NCBI GenBank assembly: GCA_010015745.1
Contig: ML978155.1
Span: forward strand, 434,001-498,000
DNA: 64,000 nucleotides
Reading direction: 5' to 3'
Source: Setomelanomma holmii
Lineage: Eukaryota > Ascomycota > Dothideomycetes > Pleosporales > Phaeosphaeriaceae
Below are positions 1 to 10,165 of this stretch, piece after piece. Each line of letters begins with the position of its first letter. Position 1 is the first letter of the stretch. Position numbers and translations under genes: made by a program. Below the pieces are notes generated by a model. That model was not told where the DNA came from. It searched no databases and saw only the letters and a list, made by a program, of their open reading frames with translations.

Positions 1-931
1 CCTTGCTTGATGGGGGTGCAGAGACAAAGCGGCCGGGAAGGACTTCATGTGTGTTCTTGAAGATCTTCTCACCCCACCACTTTAGCTCACGATCTTTTGT
101 GGGTGGTAAGCTGCCGATGAAAGGTCCGTACGCTGCGGTGTAGCCCTGCACCCCGACCGGCATTTTCGCAAATCGCTTGTACGACTCCTCGTCAAGAGTG
201 GTCATACCGGTAGTGATTCCGCCAGCAACGATTCTTGACCCTGCACGGAGGTCGTTATTGCCGCTCGCTTTTGCAGCTTGCTCAAGAAGCTTAGCTGTGT
301 ATGCTCCTGTCGAAAGAATGACGTGCGAAGCTGAATGTGTGTTGCCTTGCTCGGTCTTGACTCCAGTACACCGCCCGCTCTTGTCGAACGCTAAGCTCTC
401 GGCCTTTTCTGTGATATACTTGACGCCCTTCTCGATCGACCATTTTGTTACTGCTCTTAATGCATCGCCAGCCTGTGCCCAGCCACTTGTCTTGTTGACG
501 AGCACCTCCTTCGCGCCATCATAGTTTGCATCCTCGAAAAGTCCGCCAAAGAGCTTCTTTGCCTCCTCGATCGAGACAGCTTGCAGGTCTGCCTGTCTTC
601 CCAGCGCTTTGTAGTTATCGATAACATCTTGTGCGTAGTCTGACCTGCAGACCCAAAAAATGCCTGTCTCGTGAAAGTATGGTTGCCAAAGCGGATCTGT
701 TTTGAAAATATCCTGGGCCTCGAGCGCGAGCTCGCAATAGACTTTGTCGTCATAATCAGCGCGGACTACCTTGTTCCAGTCCCATGATGCTGCAACGCGG
801 CTGTCGGCATCATACGCGTCTTGATCGAGGATCGTAACATGGCGGTCTGGGTACTTCTTAATAAGATGGTACGCTGTTGAGACACCAAAGACGCCGGCGC
901 CGACAATGAGATATGAGGGTTTGGTGGCCAT
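1..931 (-). CDS. FAD-dependent amine/amino-acid oxidoreductase (DAO family), 3' end outside window
   Basis: Open from an ATG at 931 through the left edge, so at least 310 residues are encoded and the C-terminus is missing. The N-terminus carries a dinucleotide-binding motif, IVGAGVFGVSTAYHL, at about residues 8-22. It is followed by an acidic residue ending strand 2 (TILDQD), as in the DAO/sarcosine oxidase/fructosyl-amino-acid oxidase group. A second flavoprotein hallmark, LSTGAYTAKLLE, lies near residue 222. Family members oxidise a secondary amine or amino acid with FAD and release hydrogen peroxide, often in peroxisomes; the targeting C-terminus cannot be seen here. The start was chosen because the Rossmann motif begins within ten residues. 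No intron is needed in the visible part. Substrate is not assignable: saccharopine oxidase-like and fructosyl amine oxidase-like are both possible. Confidence 0.82.
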   Translation of the reverse strand, partial: MATKPSYLIVGAGVFGVSTAYHLIKKYPDRHVTILDQDAYDADSRVAASWDWNKVVRADYDDKVYCELALEAQDIFKTDPLWQPYFHETGIFWVCRSDYAQDVIDNYKALGRQADLQAVSIEEAKKLFGGLFEDANYDGAKEVLVNKTSGWAQAGDALRAVTKWSIEKGVKYITEKAESLAFDKSGRCTGVKTEQGNTHSASHVILSTGAYTAKLLEQAAKASGNNDLRAGSRIVAGGITTGMTTLDEESYKRFAKMPVGVQGYTAAYGPFIGSLPPTKDRELKWWGEKIFKNTHEVLPGRFVSAPPSSK

Positions 932-1495
932 ATTGTTCAGTATCCAGGGTTTGTCGTCGCAAAGCATAGAGGTGAGTGCAACAGAATACTTGAGCCGTCA
1001 CAAAGGTTTCTCAGAGCATTTATATCTGCCCAATATCTCCAGATACCCTAATTGGGCTCACAGGCCATAGTGGACCGTTCCCGGCGTCCTTGTTGTCGTT
1101 GTTGCTGGACACTAGGCGCGGGGCATTCGTGGAGGTTGTTTCCTGATCGAGCAAAGCTTTGCGACGGGCACCTTCATCGACGTTTCCCGACGCGTCTATC
1201 GTCATTCCCGCCGGCTGCCATGGCTTTTATCGGACGACTGATAGGGCTCGTTACCTGTGTATCTGCTGATACTTAGCGAACGGAGCATCACTCGATTCTG
1301 CGACGCGGAATCGCAAGCCGACTTTAAGCGAGAGTGGTTCAATGAGGAATAGCGCCGCGCTAACGCCTCTCAGAGTTGCCAAACCTGCTACTTCACACTC
1401 ATTGCCTTGGACGACTCACATTTATCGTAGTGAAACTCAATGACTCCTATGATTTTTGTTCTACCATTACTGGTTGCTTTACTCCGAGCTGTCGT
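932..1495. other. Intergenic, no gene seen
   Basis: About 560 bp upstream of the FAD oxidoreductase and downstream of the GH3 gene, both on the minus strand. Only short unsupported frames are present. It should hold the oxidoreductase promoter. Confidence 0.5.
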
Positions 1496-3859
1496 TCAGC
1501 CAACCGTGGCAGTCGCGTTACCTCTCAAGTCCAACGAGCTTGCGCCGACATGGACAATGAAGTCACCCTTCTCGACCACATACTCCATCTTCCTGTTCCA
1601 CAAACCCCAGCTAACCACATTCAAGTCGATGCTAACATCTACAGTCTCCCCGGCCTTGATCAGAACCTTCTTGAAGCCCTTTAGCTCCTTGTTAGGCACC
1701 ACAATGCTTGCCAGAACATCTTGCACATAGATCTGCACAACTTCTTTGGCATCGACAGAACCGGTGTTGGTAACGCTGACGATTGCTGTGATTGTGTCAC
1801 TTGCACTAACTTCAGTCTTTGAGAGTGTAACATTGGAGTAGGTGAAGTTGCCGTAGGATAGACCATAGCCGAACTCATAAAGAGGTTGAGGTGTGTTAAG
1901 AACGTATTGATGGCCAAACTGCAATGTGCCATTTGGAAGGATCGCGCCGGCATCAGTTGACCTGCCAGAGTTCAAGTAATCATAAAAGATCGGCAGGGTA
2001 CCCACATCGTGCGGGAACGAAACGGAGAGCTTGCCAGATGGGCTGACATCACCGAAGAGCACATCAGCAAGACCGTTACCGCCTTGCTCGCCGGGATAGA
2101 ACTGCTGGACCAAAGCCGCGGCGTTGTCGGAGATCCACGGTTCTGTTATGGGTTTGCCAGAAGAGTACACCACAATTGTTGGCTTACCAGTCTCGATGAT
2201 CGCTTGGACGAGTGGGCCCATGGCGCCTACCAGATTGAGGGATGCGACATCGACGTGCTCACCAGTTGTAGCGTTCAGTCCTTGCCACAGCTCGTTTTGA
2301 TCGCGTGACCACGTGCCGACCACGACTACCGCAACATCAGCGGCCTGAGCAGCAGCAACAGCGTCCGGAAAGCCAGACTGATCGTTCGACCAGCGCTCAC
2401 AACCTTGCGCATACGTGACGGTTGCGTTAGTAGCTTTCTGTATGCCCTGAAGAGGAGTCACATTGGTCGGGTTGTACTGCGAGCGATACACGACGTAGTC
2501 ACCGAGGTTGGTGATGTTCGCCATAGGTCCGATGACCGCAACTTTGGTTGACTTCGATAGTGGCAGCGTGTTGTTTTTGTTCTCGAGAAGAACTATCGAC
2601 TCGGCTTCCATCTTGCGAGCAAGCTGAACATGATCTTCAGTATGTACGACAGATTTGGTCGCGTTTGCGGGCAAGCCATTGTATGGATTCTCGAAAAGGC
2701 CCATCTCAAATTTTGCTCGGAGTTGTCGCGATATAGCCTTATCAAGTATTTCGATACCGATCTGGCCAGCCTCGATGAGCTGAGGAATGGTCTCGTAGTT
2801 GTACGAACCGCCTCCCATTTCGACATCGCTGCCGCGTGGAAGAGTCATAAGAGTGACGGCTTCCTTATCAATCGGCTTATCAGCAGTCTTGCACTGGCAG
2901 AGCTTGAAGGCGCAGCATAGACGGTCTGTAGCGCCAGCGTCTGAAGTCACCCAGTACTTGTAACCCCACTCGTTCCGGAGGATTGTCTCCTGAAGGTGAT
3001 CGTCGGCCACCGAGGGAATACCGTCATACGAATGGTACGCACCCATTATGCTCCACGCTTTAGCGTCGATGATAGCGCGCTTGAAAGACGGCAGCCAGGT
3101 AGTACGAAGCTCGCGCTCTCCACCATGAACAGGGCCGGTGTTCAGACCTTGCTCAGGCATACTGAAACCCGCGAAATGCTTGACGGTAGCGCTGACGTTC
3201 AAGCTTTGCACACCTTTGACGTAGTTGTAGCCCATCTCGCCTGAGAGGAAGCCGTCTTCACCGTAAGTCTCCTCCACTCTTCCATATCGCAGCTCCCGTG
3301 CAAGGTCCATTACCGGAGCGAAGACTTGATTGATGCCGAAGGCCTGTGCCTCTTTCGCTATCACGACACCCATTTCGTGGATCAATTCTGGGTCCCATGA
3401 GCAAGCGTGAGCGATAGGACTGTTGAAAATCGTGGCATTCCCGTATAGCACACCGTGGATACCTTCAGTCTGGGTTATGGCGGGGATTCCCAACGTTGTG
3501 TTGTGTACGAGATAGTCCTGCGCCCGCTTGATACCGCTGCTGATCCATTCGGGTGGTATGGCATATCCAACATAGAATTGGCCAGCGCGTACCCTGAAGT
3601 TCCATTCCAGTCCAGAACTATTGAAGGCATTGGTTGTAGTATTGATCCAATTGGAGATGTCGCCTTGAATGAGTTGGGCCGTCTTCTCTTCGATTGTCAT
3701 ACGTGAGAGTAGGTCAGAGACTCGCGCATCGATTGAGGCAGACGCATCTTTGTACGTGGCGTTGGCGGCTTGTTGTCTGCGAACCAAATCGTAGGCGTTG
3801 CTGGGAAGGGACAGCAAGCTTCCCAGGAGAAAAGCGGCTTTGAAGGAAAGGTACGTCAT
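1496..3859 (-). CDS. Secreted glycoside hydrolase family 3 (beta-glucosidase/beta-xylosidase type)
   Basis: Single exon of 787 aa. The frame extends 27 codons further upstream, but the ATG at 3859 starts a good signal peptide (MTYLSFKAAFLLGSLLSLPS) followed by a possible VRR processing site, so it is preferred. The GH3 N-terminal barrel shows GRVEETYGED, the KHFAGF motif and the nucleophile Asp in VTSDAGA at about residue 307. The second domain follows (VAVIGPMA, VVVGTW), and the protein ends in a fibronectin-III-like domain (NTGSVDAKEVVQIYVQD). This order is that of BglX-like GH3 enzymes, which release terminal glucose or xylose from oligosaccharides outside the cell. Many N-glycosylation sequons fit secretion. 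Length is normal for the family. The exact sugar specificity cannot be read from sequence alone. Confidence 0.93.
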   Translation of the reverse strand: MTYLSFKAAFLLGSLLSLPSNAYDLVRRQQAANATYKDASASIDARVSDLLSRMTIEEKTAQLIQGDISNWINTTTNAFNSSGLEWNFRVRAGQFYVGYAIPPEWISSGIKRAQDYLVHNTTLGIPAITQTEGIHGVLYGNATIFNSPIAHACSWDPELIHEMGVVIAKEAQAFGINQVFAPVMDLARELRYGRVEETYGEDGFLSGEMGYNYVKGVQSLNVSATVKHFAGFSMPEQGLNTGPVHGGERELRTTWLPSFKRAIIDAKAWSIMGAYHSYDGIPSVADDHLQETILRNEWGYKYWVTSDAGATDRLCCAFKLCQCKTADKPIDKEAVTLMTLPRGSDVEMGGGSYNYETIPQLIEAGQIGIEILDKAISRQLRAKFEMGLFENPYNGLPANATKSVVHTEDHVQLARKMEAESIVLLENKNNTLPLSKSTKVAVIGPMANITNLGDYVVYRSQYNPTNVTPLQGIQKATNATVTYAQGCERWSNDQSGFPDAVAAAQAADVAVVVVGTWSRDQNELWQGLNATTGEHVDVASLNLVGAMGPLVQAIIETGKPTIVVYSSGKPITEPWISDNAAALVQQFYPGEQGGNGLADVLFGDVSPSGKLSVSFPHDVGTLPIFYDYLNSGRSTDAGAILPNGTLQFGHQYVLNTPQPLYEFGYGLSYGNFTYSNVTLSKTEVSASDTITAIVSVTNTGSVDAKEVVQIYVQDVLASIVVPNKELKGFKKVLIKAGETVDVSIDLNVVSWGLWNRKMEYVVEKGDFIVHVGASSLDLRGNATATVG

Positions 3860-4945
3860 CTTGGCGACACTCGTGAAGTACCGCAAAGCTGCGGAGGTGA
3901 AGTACCACCCATGGTCTCTACATCTTATACCATCTTGCAAATCTCATCTGCAGTGTGTACCGACCATCTGGTATTGGTCATTTTGCGGACAATCTATGGC
4001 CGATGCTGCGCTTCTTTAATCAATGGTCCTGGTCTACGGACAGGCCTGATGCCGTCTTCGGTGATCGTCATGGCCGATCGCTGCAACGCGAAGCACTCGA
4101 AGGGTTGCGGCCCGACGAGAACCTGGATAGTGGAAGTAGGGCGCGTCGAACCCTACAGTAAAGAGTTTCCGAGTTGCTTAATACTGCTAAACTATTGGTT
4201 GAGCCACAATACGCGTGCAGAAACTCATTCGACGCGTCCATCATGAGAGGAGAGTGTTCTGAGGATGAAGAAGCTTGAAGTCTGATTGATGGAAGGCGCC
4301 GGAGAAATTGTGGCGGCCGTTAGCCTGTTTTGATCTCCCCGCCCAGATCAACCGCCAGAACAACCGTCTCCGCACCTCAACCCCAGATCTTTTCCCGCAA
4401 CGCTTCCGTCGTCCTTCCTGACTCGGATCGCTTCTCGACCCGTTCATGTTCCCTAGCGGAAACTAGGCTGTGGTTCCGCAAGAGTACTGTGCTCAGGGGC
4501 GCTCCACTCGTGTCGACTTAGTAAACCCGAGCTTCAACCAGGCACTGAATTACTCTTGGCTACTATATGCTTTCTCCAGATGATCGTCTACAGTATCCTG
4601 TCGAAGCCTGGCATCGTCATCACACGGGAAGAGTAGCGAGCGGTAACTCCATCCTCAGCAAGATTGTACACGCTAGGGGAATTTCGTGAAGTGGTTGACT
4701 TGATGTTCCTTATATATCTCACTTACGTCACACTACCCACATCTATATACCACGCACCTCATGTGCACCGCTCATGCTGTTTGATCTCCTCCAAGTTGAT
4801 CGTAGACAAGACGCCTGAATGACTAAGGTATACCCAGACCAACCCAAAGCAGTCGCTCAAACTCCATACTCAATGCTGACACACCATTACAATAATCATA
4901 CCCAAATAAAACATATACATAGAATCATGATCCATCTCGTCAAGC
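3860..4945. other. Intergenic, no gene seen
   Basis: About 1.1 kb between the start of the GH3 gene and the 3' end of the Ser/Thr-rich gene. It should contain the GH3 promoter. Short frames here show no family features. Confidence 0.5.
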
Positions 4946-6557
4946 TCATCGCACCAGAACAACCATACCGACCAAAAACGCGACCCACCACACCCTCTCT
5001 TTTCCTCTCGCACTAATGTTTCCGCTCGCACCTGCAGCACTTGGTGCGGGTGGGATGCCCGTGCCTTGTGCACTAAAAGATGAGCTCGGTACAGCAGTGG
5101 TGCTAAGCGTTGAGCGAGCAGAAGATGCGGAGGGACGGCGTGAGGACGAGGGGGTCGCGCTGAGTGGTGTGTATGCTGAGGCGCGGGAGAACGATGCGGT
5201 GTTGATCGGGATGAAAGTGGTAGAAGGAGCGCTGGAGTCAGATAGCGGTGCCGACGCAATCGATGAATCTGCCGATACAGCGGATGAAGCGGCGGATCCG
5301 AGAGAAGATGCCACGGATCCACTGGACGGAAGTATGCTGGATGCTGCTGGCGCGGAGGATGGCGCAGGGACCGATGTGCTCGCGCCTGGTGTAGTGGCTG
5401 CAGTAAGTGAAGCTGCGACGCCGGAGCTTGGGACTTGCGATGGAAGCACAGGCTGTCCGTTTGAAGACGGCACAGCTGACGCACTGGACTGAGGCGGTGG
5501 GATGACATCTGGAGTCAGCGATAGAACGATGCCAGGAGTGAAGGACGCAACGACGCCAGGCGTAGATGACGGAATGACCCCAGGAATGAAGGGAAGCGTT
5601 TCGACCGCGCTCAAGGCGATTGTGGATGGCGAGGAAGCAAGCGAGCCGCTTGAGATAGGAAGCGGAACCACGTAGAAGGAGTTGCTCTGCGACCATGCGG
5701 CGACTGATGACGAGCCAGGCAGCGGCGCGCCAGATGTTGCCGCTGGGGAAGCTGAAGCTTGGGAAGATGCTGCTACCGGGGGAGTTGGCGAGCCATATAT
5801 CGCAGATGGCGTGGAAACTGAAGGCTGGCCGATACTACTCGAAAGCGGCACCGGGACAACGTAGAAGGAGTTGCTCGGCGACCATTCGACGACTGATGAC
5901 GAGCCAGGCAGCGGCGCGCCAGATGTTGCCGCTGGGGAAGCTGAAGCTTGGGAAGATGCTGCTACCGGGGGAGTTGGCGAGCCATATATTGCAGATGGCG
6001 TGGAAACTGAAGGCTGGCCGATACTGCTCGAAAGCGGCACCGGGACAACGTAGAAGGAGTTGCTCGGTGACCAGTCATTGCCTGATGAGGATGCAGGTAA
6101 GGATACAATGCTGGAACTGCTTGGAGATATGGCAGCAGAAGCCGGTGTCGTCTGCCCAGTAGCCGCTGAAGATCCAGATTTGGTGACGACAGGCGAAGAC
6201 AATGGTCCTGATGGCGTGCTCGGCAAAGGAAGAGGCGCTACGTAAAACGAATTGCTCGGTGACCAGCTGCCCACGGATGGTGATGACTGGCTGTCGACAA
6301 TGGGCGATGGCGATGGACTATAGGCGATGACGGTGGTTGTCATCTGTTGATTCTTGGATTGTGGCGTCGATGATGGAATTGATGAGCTCAAATCGCTCTC
6401 GCACGGCTCAGTGGCTGCGGATAGTTGTTAGTCTGGCGAAGTACCACAAGATGCATCCTCGCAACTCACTGCTTGAAACGGGCGAGGGCGCTGGGACATG
6501 ACCCAGCACTCCTGTCGACAGCGCGACCATGCAAAGAACCGAAGATGTAACCCTCAT
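4946..6557 (-). CDS. Ser/Thr/Pro-rich repetitive surface protein, probably GPI-anchored
   Basis: Two exons, 6470-6557 and 4946-6414. The 55-bp intron has donor GTGAGT, branch CTAAC and acceptor GCAG; joining them gives 518 aa. Exon 1 supplies the signal peptide (MRVTSSVLCMVALSTGVLG). The rest is mucin-like, dominated by Ser, Ala, Pro, Thr and Val. Four copies of a short motif, WSPSNSFYV followed by a Pro/Leu stretch, are spaced about 63 residues apart; one copy reads WSQSNSFYV. Two of the units are almost identical at DNA level. The C-terminus has a small-residue stretch (AAGASGNIS), a basic patch and a hydrophobic tail (WWVAFLVGMVVLV), as in GPI-anchored or single-span wall proteins. No catalytic domain is visible. 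Function is not known; a cell-wall or adhesion role is inferred from composition and repeats. Confidence 0.78.
5670..6239 (-). repeat. 189-bp in-frame tandem repeat inside the Ser/Thr-rich gene
   Basis: Two near-identical units, 5670-5858 and 5859-6047, share a 189-bp (63-codon) period and differ at only a few bases. A third, clearly diverged unit of about 192 bp follows at 6048-6239. Each unit encodes one aromatic SNSFYV motif plus a Ser/Ala/Pro spacer. The high identity of the first two suggests recent duplication or gene conversion. Confidence 0.9.
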
Positions 6558-7947
6558 GGCGACCGGAAGAGATGGAAGTGATGAATACGGTGTCTGTGCT
6601 CTGATTGGCCGGCGAAGGTCTGCTCAGATGAAATGCACAACGACAAAAGGTCGAAAAATCAGCGAATGTCCGTAATGCAAAATAGAAGCACTCTAAAGTC
6701 CCCAGCCTTGTGGGACTTATGTAGACATGTAGGCGTCTCTATTGACATGGCGGTCAAAAGCAGGGGGTTGACTGTGGTGAGGCTGGTGCCCAGCCATTCT
6801 TACCAAAATCATGTTTGTCGCACAAAAACGCTGACGTAGGGCAGCGCATGCATGGGATCTGCATGGTCCCACGCGGAAAGATCTAAAACATGCCGGAATA
6901 TTGATTTGATGCACGATTCCCCGGGTTCTGCAAACGCGATGTGGTCCAGACATGCTGAAGTGGTACAAAATGAGATGGCAGGTCTGCGCACGGGCCACGC
7001 AACACCAAAACACCACACCGATGTTCGTCGAAGCGAGACAGCATGGTGACACTGTCGCAACGCTTAGTATTTGTACTGCAGCGTGGAAGGAAGTCTGGTG
7101 TAACGCGACAGTTCATATGGCGACGTACCGCTCCTTACCGGCGTCAAGAGCTCTGCCCAGCCAGGTACATCTTCACCGCCAGACCCTATGGAGTGGAGAT
7201 TCGACATGTCGCACGCCGCCGAATCCCCGCACGCAGTCTGAGTGCCGCGTCTCCTCCTAGGGTTACTCAAAATGCTCGTAATTGCCGCAGAACACAAAAT
7301 ACCCGTCCATGAGGCCCGTCGTAGATCAATGCATCACAAGAGGAAAGACAAGTAGACGTTGGAGGTGTTATGACAGCGAAGCGTTTCAGGTTTGCTCGCG
7401 TTCAACGGGCGCAAGATACGGGATTGAAGCAGCTCATTCGGTGTGATCTGCAAGTAATGCAGTTTTCGTCTGCGAAGGAATGTACCAGCTTAGTGTGAAG
7501 CTAGAACTCATCCGCAACGCAGTTCTGTCGCCATCAGCACTCTACATCCTCGGGCGAATCGACCATGTACATGGTACTGTCTTATTTTGGTACCCTTGCA
7601 CGTGTCTCTCATTCTTGAGGACTTGTAGCACTTATGACGCGTATCCAGTCAAGGTGGACCGCGTTGAAGCTGCAAGAATCATCGTTCAACTGTGACGTTA
7701 GCCTATCGGCGACGGGCGACACCTAAGGAAAACTTGTCAGCAATGGTCGCAACAAGTTTGCTTCGCAAGGATAGGATGTTGATGCAATGTCAGACAGCAG
7801 TTGGATATTGAGTCCACACAAAGGTTCAGAACAGGTCTGTGAATAATCTTTTTCTCATCATTGCATATGGCGGGAACAGGGAAGAGGTAGGTGCTTACCA
7901 GCTTTGGATCGTTGCAGTCGGCTGCAGACGGAGATGTCCTGTACAAT
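6558..7947. other. Intergenic, no gene seen
   Basis: About 1.4 kb between the Ser/Thr-rich gene start and the histidine phosphatase stop. Overlapping short frames on both strands (6630-7310) show no conserved motif, no paired splice signals and no codon bias. No tRNA-like or repeat structure was recognised. Confidence 0.4.
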
Positions 7948-9042
7948 TCATCCGACCCTTCGTCGCTTGAAGAAAGTCTCGATGCTTTTCTGGGAAGCGT
8001 CGTGGCGAGCGCTCCCAACGCCGCCGCCAGTCCGCTTCAATCCTTTCAGATGATCTTTGCCGTTGATGGCAAGAATAGTGGTCTTCCAACCGTGAGCTAT
8101 GCGCGTCGTCGATATCGGCAAGAGACTTTCAGCCCCGGTTCCGAGGACGTCGCCAGCTTCTTCATCAGAAGGCTTAGGATCCCTTACGAGCTGGACCACC
8201 TCGACCATGCCCAATTCCTGTGCAACCGCCGGCATTTCAGCCGGCGATGACGAAGGGTGCAGCGCTGGTTCTAATGGCTTTGCCGTTGGCGACACAACCA
8301 CGGCCATCGCCTTAGTCATGTGCAGCTCCAGATAACCTGTATTTGACCAGCCACCAAGATGTACGAGAGACGGACGTGCCGTAGCCTGTAGTTCAGAGGA
8401 CAACACAACGCTCTTTGCGGGAAGACGCAGGAGTAAGCGCTTCCATAGCGTCGACAGGAAGATGCCGTGCGAAACTACGGCTATGCATTGTTCAGGAACG
8501 CCCAGGTCATCGAGCAGCAGCGGCAGGAGATGCTCATCAAGGAAGGTGTCAGCACGACGCGCCATGGAGTCTTTCGACTCTACATCTACGAAGCCTGGCG
8601 TGCCTTTACTTTCCAATCGACGATGCTCCTTGCCAGTCAGCTTCGACTCCGGCGGCCGCTCATAAAACTTCTTCCCCTCCATCGAACCGAAATCCTGCTC
8701 CACCAACAGCGGCAGCTGCATTACTTCAGACACAGCTCGCGCCGGGCTGTTGCCGCCTGCTGGTAGAAGCTGCGCTTCGCAAATCTTGCCGGCCGTCTTC
8801 GCTGCGCGCTGGAGGTGCGACGAGAACAGGTGCGTGAAAGACAGCCCGATGGTCTTGAAGTGCTGGCCCAGGCGGGTTGCCTGCTGGTAGCCATGGTTCG
8901 TAAGTTCTGAGTCCCTGATGCCGGCACTGCAAAGGTTAGCTGTGAAAACTACTCAAAATCGAACTGCAGCTTACTAGAGACCAGCGACATTGTCAACCGT
9001 CTCTCCATGCCGGATCAGGAACAGCCTCGTTGACCGCGACAT
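7948..9042 (-). CDS. Histidine phosphatase (phosphoglycerate-mutase-like) with C-terminal PIP-box-like motif
   Basis: Two exons, 8975-9042 and 7948-8926. The 48-bp intron has donor GTAAGC, branch CTAAC and acceptor TGCAG; the product is 348 aa. The ATG at 9042 places the catalytic signature LFLIRHGE at residues 7-14. Further family marks are SSHLQRAAKTA (second Arg), a Glu-containing EQDFGSMEGK and the second catalytic His in VVSHGIF. The enzyme is expected to transfer phosphate through a phospho-histidine; the substrate is unknown. After the catalytic domain comes about 130 residues of low-complexity tail ending in QKSIETFFKRRRVG. This matches the PCNA-interacting consensus Q-x-x-[ILM]-x-x-[FY]-[FY] and is followed by basic residues. 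The extra tail is longer than in simple family members. Confidence 0.88.
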
Positions 9043-10165
9043 GTTGCCCACCCAGGGCAGCAGATCGCGTGGTCGAGCCTCATGTTGGGGTCATGCAAGA
9101 AGAAAGAGCTTGGAGAAAGCGCCGAACATTTTTGCCTTGGGGGTCCGTGCTGGCGTTATGGATGACTAAGAAGCCCAATCTCCAGGTCATTCAGCACCGA
9201 GGATGCTACAGCTCACTAGCTATCTCGTCAGGAACACTCCATTGTCCATTCAGGACTATTCAACTGTGCTCTAATTTTGTTTTCGCCCTCAGTCCGTGCA
9301 GTCTGAGCTGCTTATATGCATAGTACCTGCGCGCTAGCCCACCCGTCAACACCTTGCAAGCACTTGTTCTCCAATGCTACGTCCTCCCCAGAGAAAGTAG
9401 TGAGCTGATATGTCGTTCATGGCATAACTGTATCTGGAAATTCATCGAGCTCGAAGATGATGGAGCAAGCCTAGTCATGAGGTCCTGTGTACTCGAGCAC
9501 TACACCTTATTTTGCGCTGCGGAGATGTCCTGAACGGTCACGACTGAATTTGTCGATCCAATTGCGCACATCATACGGCTCATAGCAAAAGCTTCATCAA
9601 TTTCAACGAGAAGAAATCATGGGCAGCATAGAAAATGTTACGCGATACGAGCACATCACTATTCACAACATGCAATAAATGAGGACCACAACCATGGATC
9701 GACTCGGTGTTGTCATGCCAATTCTATTGCCTGTTCACGTCCACATCATCCATCAAGTTGTGGCGGCTTCCGCATGTCTTTCAACTGGATCGAAGCGTTG
9801 TAAACATACCACATTCACTCGCCTCTAGATTTATGGTGGGAACGTGCTAGGGTATATTTCACTCACTCGCGGACCCTCAAGACATGCACAGCTCTCACTT
9901 GATGTGCTCATATAGCACCGGGGCATAGGCATCGGCACTCAAGGTTTGTGCAAGGCTTGGCAGAGCAAATCTCACCTTTGCACTTCGCGGGCCCCGCACA
10001 CGTTATGAAGTTCCCTTTACTTGAGGTCTCGACAATCCCCGTGCTGCTAAAGCCACATATCTAGGTCCAGGTAACAACAGAAACCCACCTATCTCTTTCT
10101 CTAACACTCCTGCACCGTGCCAGTACCCATCGCGTGGTCGAGACTGTTCAGTACTGCTTCAGGTC
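9043..10165. promoter_or_regulatory. Divergent intergenic region
   Basis: About 1.1 kb between the minus-strand phosphatase and the plus-strand zinc-cluster gene, so it should hold both promoters. A pyrimidine-rich stretch lies just before the zinc-cluster gene (around 10090-10110), common upstream of fungal start sites. No gene was recognised. Confidence 0.4.

Noticed and set aside
5016..6245. Plus-strand frames opposite the repeat protein, including repeated 60-codon frames
   Set aside because: They mirror the 189-bp repeats of the spliced minus-strand gene, which has a signal peptide, intron and C-terminal hydrophobic tail.
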